NCBI GenBank assembly: GCA_937982605.1
Contig: CALJLC010000311.1
Coordinates: 1 to 9,167 of the forward strand
Direction: 5' to 3'
DNA length: 9,167 nucleotides
Source: an uncultured Gemmatimonadales bacterium
Lineage (GTDB): Bacteria; Gemmatimonadota; Gemmatimonadetes; Longimicrobiales; Gaopeijiaceae
Of this stretch, positions 6,924-9,167 are shown in pieces (within the stretch, counting starts at the first letter, position 1; the number at the start of each line of letters is the position of its first letter). The notes below the pieces were generated by a model. The model saw only the letters and a list, made by a program, of their open reading frames with translations. It was not told where the DNA came from and ran no database searches. The translations under genes and the position numbers were made by a program.

Positions 6924-8192
6924 TCAGCGCCCGGCCAGGATCCACCCGCTCGTGCCGAGCCACACGAGGGCGATCGCCCCGAGCAGGATCCACTCGAGCA
7001 CGCTGGCCTCCTGCTTGCCTTCCTCGCCGTGGAACCACGCCACGACCGTCGACGCCAGGATGCCGCATCCGACGAAGGGGAGCGTCAGGCGGAAGACGAG
7101 CGAATCGTTGTCGAACACGACTTCGACGAACTGGAGGAGCCCCCAGCCGGCCACCGCCGTGATGAGCACGATCTGCGGGACCCGACGCCGAATGAGCGCC
7201 TGCAGATCGGCGCTCTCGCCCGACGGGCTCGAGGTCCCCGCCCGGGCCGCCGTCACGGCTCTGCCGCCGCCCGCGCCGACGTCCGCCCCCGAGAGGATCC
7301 GTGCCGCATCCGAAGCGGCCGGACGGTGATTCGGCTCCCGGGCGAGGCAGCGGCGCAGGAGATCGGCCACCGTCGGGTCGACGTCGGGTCGCAGCTCCAG
7401 CAGGTCCTTGGGTTCGGCCGAGAGATGGGCCGTGATCCACTGCGTGTTCGTCTTCGCCTCGTACGGCCCGTCCCCGGTGAGCAGCTCGTACCCCAGCACA
7501 CCCACGGCGTACATGTCGGCGAGCTCGGTGAGGTCCCGGTCGAGAAGCTGCTCGGGGCTCAGGTGTCGCGGGTCGCCCACCATCTGCCCGGTCCGGGTCA
7601 GGCGGGTGGCCTCGCTCCCACCGGTGGCCAGGAGCGCCGCGATCCCGAAGTCCGCCAGGTTGGCCGACTCCGACTCCTCGTCCCACAGCACGTTCGCCGG
7701 ACGAACATCGCGGTGGACGATGCCCTGAGCGTGGGCCGCGGCGAGCGCCGAGGTCACCTGATGCAGCACGTGTCGGGCCAGGTCGGCCGGCAGTCGGCCC
7801 TCGGCCTCGAGCCGCTCCTCCATGGTGCGACCCTTCACGAAACGCATCACCAGGTACGGCGTGTCGTCGGCCAGCCGGCCGTACCGATACACCTGGACGA
7901 TGTTGGGGTGGACCAGAGCCGCCGAAGCCTTCGCCTCGCGTTCGAAGCGACGCCGCGCGGTCTCGTCGCCCGCGCGGCCCGGCAGGAGGACCTTGATCGC
8001 CACCAGGCGCCCCAGCGCCTTCTCTCGGGCCAGCCAGACGGTTGCCATCGAGCCCCGGCCGAGCTTGCGAATCACCGCGAAGTCGTCCCCGAGCCCGTGC
8101 TCGAGCGCCCGCAGGGCGTGCGCGTCCGCCTCGTCCGGCGGCTCGCCCGGCGTGCCGGGACCGTTCGGAGGTGGACCGTGTGGGCTGTTCAT
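6924..8192 (-). CDS. Hanks-type Ser/Thr protein kinase with C-terminal transmembrane tail
   Basis: This 422-residue kinase has a proline-rich N-terminus (1-23) and a full catalytic domain (about 38-300). Visible elements are the glycine loop LGRGSMATVW (44-53), VAIK lysine K67, alpha-C glutamate E86, HRDVRPAN (160-167) with catalytic D162, DFG at 181-183, SPE at 212-214, D226 and R290. The usual lysine of HRDxKPxN is arginine (R164), as in Src-type kinases, so activity is still expected. A Ser/Thr-rich linker (about 310-330) leads to three hydrophobic segments (about 340-360, 366-387, 397-420) around WFHGEEGKQ, a motif seen in other bacterial membrane kinases and cyclases. There is no PASTA or other extracellular sensor, so the kinase domain should face the cytoplasm with its signal unknown. 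ATG 8192 has no ribosome site; a TAACGT 9 nt upstream would suit a leaderless transcript. The gene is divergent from the small membrane-protein gene. Confidence 0.93.
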   Translation of the reverse strand: MNSPHGPPPNGPGTPGEPPDEADAHALRALEHGLGDDFAVIRKLGRGSMATVWLAREKALGRLVAIKVLLPGRAGDETARRRFEREAKASAALVHPNIVQVYRYGRLADDTPYLVMRFVKGRTMEERLEAEGRLPADLARHVLHQVTSALAAAHAQGIVHRDVRPANVLWDEESESANLADFGIAALLATGGSEATRLTRTGQMVGDPRHLSPEQLLDRDLTELADMYAVGVLGYELLTGDGPYEAKTNTQWITAHLSAEPKDLLELRPDVDPTVADLLRRCLAREPNHRPAASDAARILSGADVGAGGGRAVTAARAGTSSPSGESADLQALIRRRVPQIVLITAVAGWGLLQFVEVVFDNDSLVFRLTLPFVGCGILASTVVAWFHGEEGKQEASVLEWILLGAIALVWLGTSGWILAGR

Positions 8193-8239
8193 CGCGGGGG
8201 CACGTTACGTCCTGCGGCCCGTCCGGGCGACAGCGGGGC

Positions 8240-8269
8240 TTGAACTCGGGACGTCCGCGGGCGTATCAC
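8240..8269 (+). promoter_or_regulatory. Possible sigma70-type promoter for the small membrane-protein gene
   Basis: TTGAAC (8240-8245) and TATCAC (8264-8269) are separated by 18 bp and would start transcription near 8276, just upstream of the ribosome site. The spacer contains the palindrome GGACGTCC (8249-8256). ACGTCCGCGG (8251-8260) recurs with one inserted base at 8207-8217, which could be operator half-sites for this divergent region. This is a by-eye match in GC-rich DNA. Confidence 0.35.
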
Positions 8270-8283
8270 AGAAGATCGACCAC

Positions 8284-8291
8284 GGAGGAGG
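8284..8291 (+). promoter_or_regulatory. Strong Shine-Dalgarno site
   Basis: GGAGGAGG lies 6 nt before ATG 8298. It is the best ribosome site in the window and supports the short downstream frame as a real gene. Confidence 0.7.
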
Positions 8292-8297
8292 AACGGG

Positions 8298-8681
8298 ATG
8301 AGCACCAGGGGCACGATCACCGCGGCGGTACTCTCGCAGATCGGCGGGCAGGCGCTGACCGCCTGGGCCATCCTGGCGCACGTGGCGACTTCCGCGGAGG
8401 TCTCGATCTGGGTCGTGCTCCCGCTGGCGGCCGCGATGCTCGTGCCCTTCCGACACGACGGCTCGCTCCACGACCGGGCCGTGGGGAACTTCGGCTCCGC
8501 GTCCGTGGTGGCCGGGATGATGCTGTGGGAAGTGGCGCTCGGCGGCGTCGACGGCATCCTCGGGGGCACCGATCCGGTGGCCGGGCCGTTCACGCTGCTC
8601 ACGCTCGTGGCGTCGGTCCTCTTCTCGGCCGCGGGCGCGGCCTTCTGGCTTCACCGCGAGGACCGGCCCGACCGCGCTTGA
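8298..8681 (+). CDS. Small four-helix membrane protein of unknown function
   Basis: I do not recognise a family. The 127-residue protein has four hydrophobic segments (about 7-30, 34-51, 62-84 and 96-118). A short polar loop (FRHDGSLHDR, 51-60) lies between the second and third, and the tail is charged (HREDRPDRA). No cleavable signal peptide, catalytic motif or cysteine is seen. That it is a real gene is shown by GGAGGAGG 6 nt upstream, a possible promoter, and a strong terminator-like hairpin starting 25 nt after the stop; it is also the only plus-strand gene here. It is divergent from the membrane-anchored kinase and convergent with pckA. It appears to form a single-gene unit. A link to the kinase is possible from position alone and is not shown. 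Confidence 0.75.
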   Translation: MSTRGTITAAVLSQIGGQALTAWAILAHVATSAEVSIWVVLPLAAAMLVPFRHDGSLHDRAVGNFGSASVVAGMMLWEVALGGVDGILGGTDPVAGPFTLLTLVASVLFSAAGAAFWLHREDRPDRA

Positions 8682-8705
8682 GCGCTGGACCGGAGTCGAA
8701 GCGCA

Positions 8706-8738
8706 AAGGGCGGCCCGGCCGATGGCCGGACCGCCCTT
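8706..8738. terminator. Bidirectional terminator hairpin between convergent genes
   Basis: Two 15-nt arms (8706-8720 and 8724-8738) pair around a GAT loop with a single C/A mismatch. The stem has AA at its left foot and TT at its right foot, so it reads similarly on both strands. There is only a weak T-tract (TTCCGCGTTT) on the plus side, but the position after the stop at 8681 and downstream of pckA on the other strand suits termination from both directions. Confidence 0.7.
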
Positions 8739-8754
8739 CCGCGTTTCCGGACCC

Positions 8755-8782
8755 TCCCGACGGCGATCGTGCGCCGGCGGGA
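8755..8782 (-). terminator. Hairpin just downstream of pckA
   Basis: Arms 8755-8765 and 8772-8782 pair over 11 positions with one A/G mismatch and a 6-nt loop, starting 8 nt after the pckA stop. No T-run follows on the minus strand, so it may slow RNA polymerase or protect the 3' end, with the stronger hairpin at 8706-8738 beyond it. Confidence 0.4.
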
Positions 8783-8789
8783 AGGCGCG

Positions 8790-9167
8790 CTACGCGGGCC
8801 CGGCCGCCTTCACCGCGTCCGTCACCTGGTCGGCGAAGCGTTCGAAGTTCGCCTTGAACATCCCCGCGAGCTTCTCGGCCGCCGCGTCGTAGGCGGATCC
8901 GTCCGCCCACGTTCCCCGGGGCGAGAGCACGGAGTCCGGTACGCCGGGCACCGACGTCGGTACCGAGAGCCCGAAGACCGGGTCGGTCTCGAAGTCGACC
9001 CCGTCGAGGTCGCCGGCGAGCGCCGCGTTCACCATTGCCCGCGTGTAGCCGAGCTTCATCCGCTTCCCGACCCCGTAGCCTCCCCCGCTCCACCCTGTGT
9101 GGACCAGCCACACCGCCGCTCCGTGCTCGCGGAGCTTCTCGCCGAGCATCTCGGCGTACACACCGGG
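8790..9167 (-). CDS. pckA: Phosphoenolpyruvate carboxykinase (ATP), C-terminal part
   Basis: The frame runs in from the right edge without a start (first codons encode Pro-Gly-Val) and ends at TAG 8790-8792, so only about the last 125 residues are present. The sequence VYAEMLGEKL, AVWLVHTGWSGGGYGVGKR, YTRAMVNAAL and FETDPVFGLSVPTSVPGV closely matches the C-terminal region of ATP-dependent PEP carboxykinases. The arginine of GKRM and the threonine of YTRA, six residues apart, match the adenine-binding Arg449 and Thr455 of the E. coli enzyme. The enzyme converts oxaloacetate and ATP to phosphoenolpyruvate, CO2 and ADP in the cytoplasm, the first committed step of gluconeogenesis. The gene has its own hairpins downstream and is not in an operon with the other genes seen here. 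Confidence 0.95.
   Translation of the reverse strand, partial: PGVYAEMLGEKLREHGAAVWLVHTGWSGGGYGVGKRMKLGYTRAMVNAALAGDLDGVDFETDPVFGLSVPTSVPGVPDSVLSPRGTWADGSAYDAAAEKLAGMFKANFERFADQVTDAVKAAGPA

Noticed and set aside
8599..9111. A 170-codon minus-strand frame covering the convergent region
   Set aside because: It overlaps pckA and the small membrane gene out of phase and runs through the terminator hairpins. Its sequence is Arg/Gly-rich with no family character.

Overview
The window is a GC-rich chromosomal segment with seven protein genes, two of them cut by the window edges. It shows no RNA genes, insertion sequences, CRISPR arrays or phage genes. The gene types together suggest the phylum Gemmatimonadota: a membrane-anchored Hanks-type kinase with a three-helix C-terminal tail, an Oar-like TonB-dependent receptor with an N-terminal carboxypeptidase-regulatory-like domain, a secreted M24 peptidase, and an ATP-type PEP carboxykinase. 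That assignment is inferred from protein character and base composition. No phylogenetic marker gene is present.

Left and centre (1-6819, all minus strand): reading in the direction of transcription, this is a compact run of a secreted M24-type metallopeptidase (5410-6819), a MATE-family exporter (3976-5394), a large TonB-dependent outer-membrane receptor (862-3876, possibly starting at 3954) and a lipoprotein (1-859, 3' end outside the window). Gaps are 15 bp between peptidase and exporter, 21 or 99 bp between exporter and receptor depending on the receptor start, and 2 bp between receptor and lipoprotein. Peptidase-exporter and receptor-lipoprotein therefore look like two tightly coupled pairs. 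They are possibly one operon with an internal promoter before the receptor. The lipoprotein combines an SdrD-B/Cna-B-like domain with an OB-fold-like domain and probably works at the cell surface with the receptor.

Right (6820-9167): a Ser/Thr protein kinase (6924-8192, minus) ends 104 bp upstream of the peptidase. It is divergent from a small four-helix membrane protein of unknown function (8298-8681, plus), with the start regions about 105 bp apart. The small gene converges on pckA, whose C-terminal part is at 8790-9167 (minus). A strong, nearly symmetrical hairpin (8706-8738) and a second hairpin (8755-8782) lie between the convergent genes and probably end transcription from both sides.

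Most genes are ordinary members of known families. The points most worth a second look are the receptor-lipoprotein pair, a recurring TAnnTT(G)-type motif in the intergenic gaps, the atypical active-site surroundings of the M24 protein, and the orphan membrane protein divergent from the kinase. I did not find a clear case for a wholly new defence or mobile system here.
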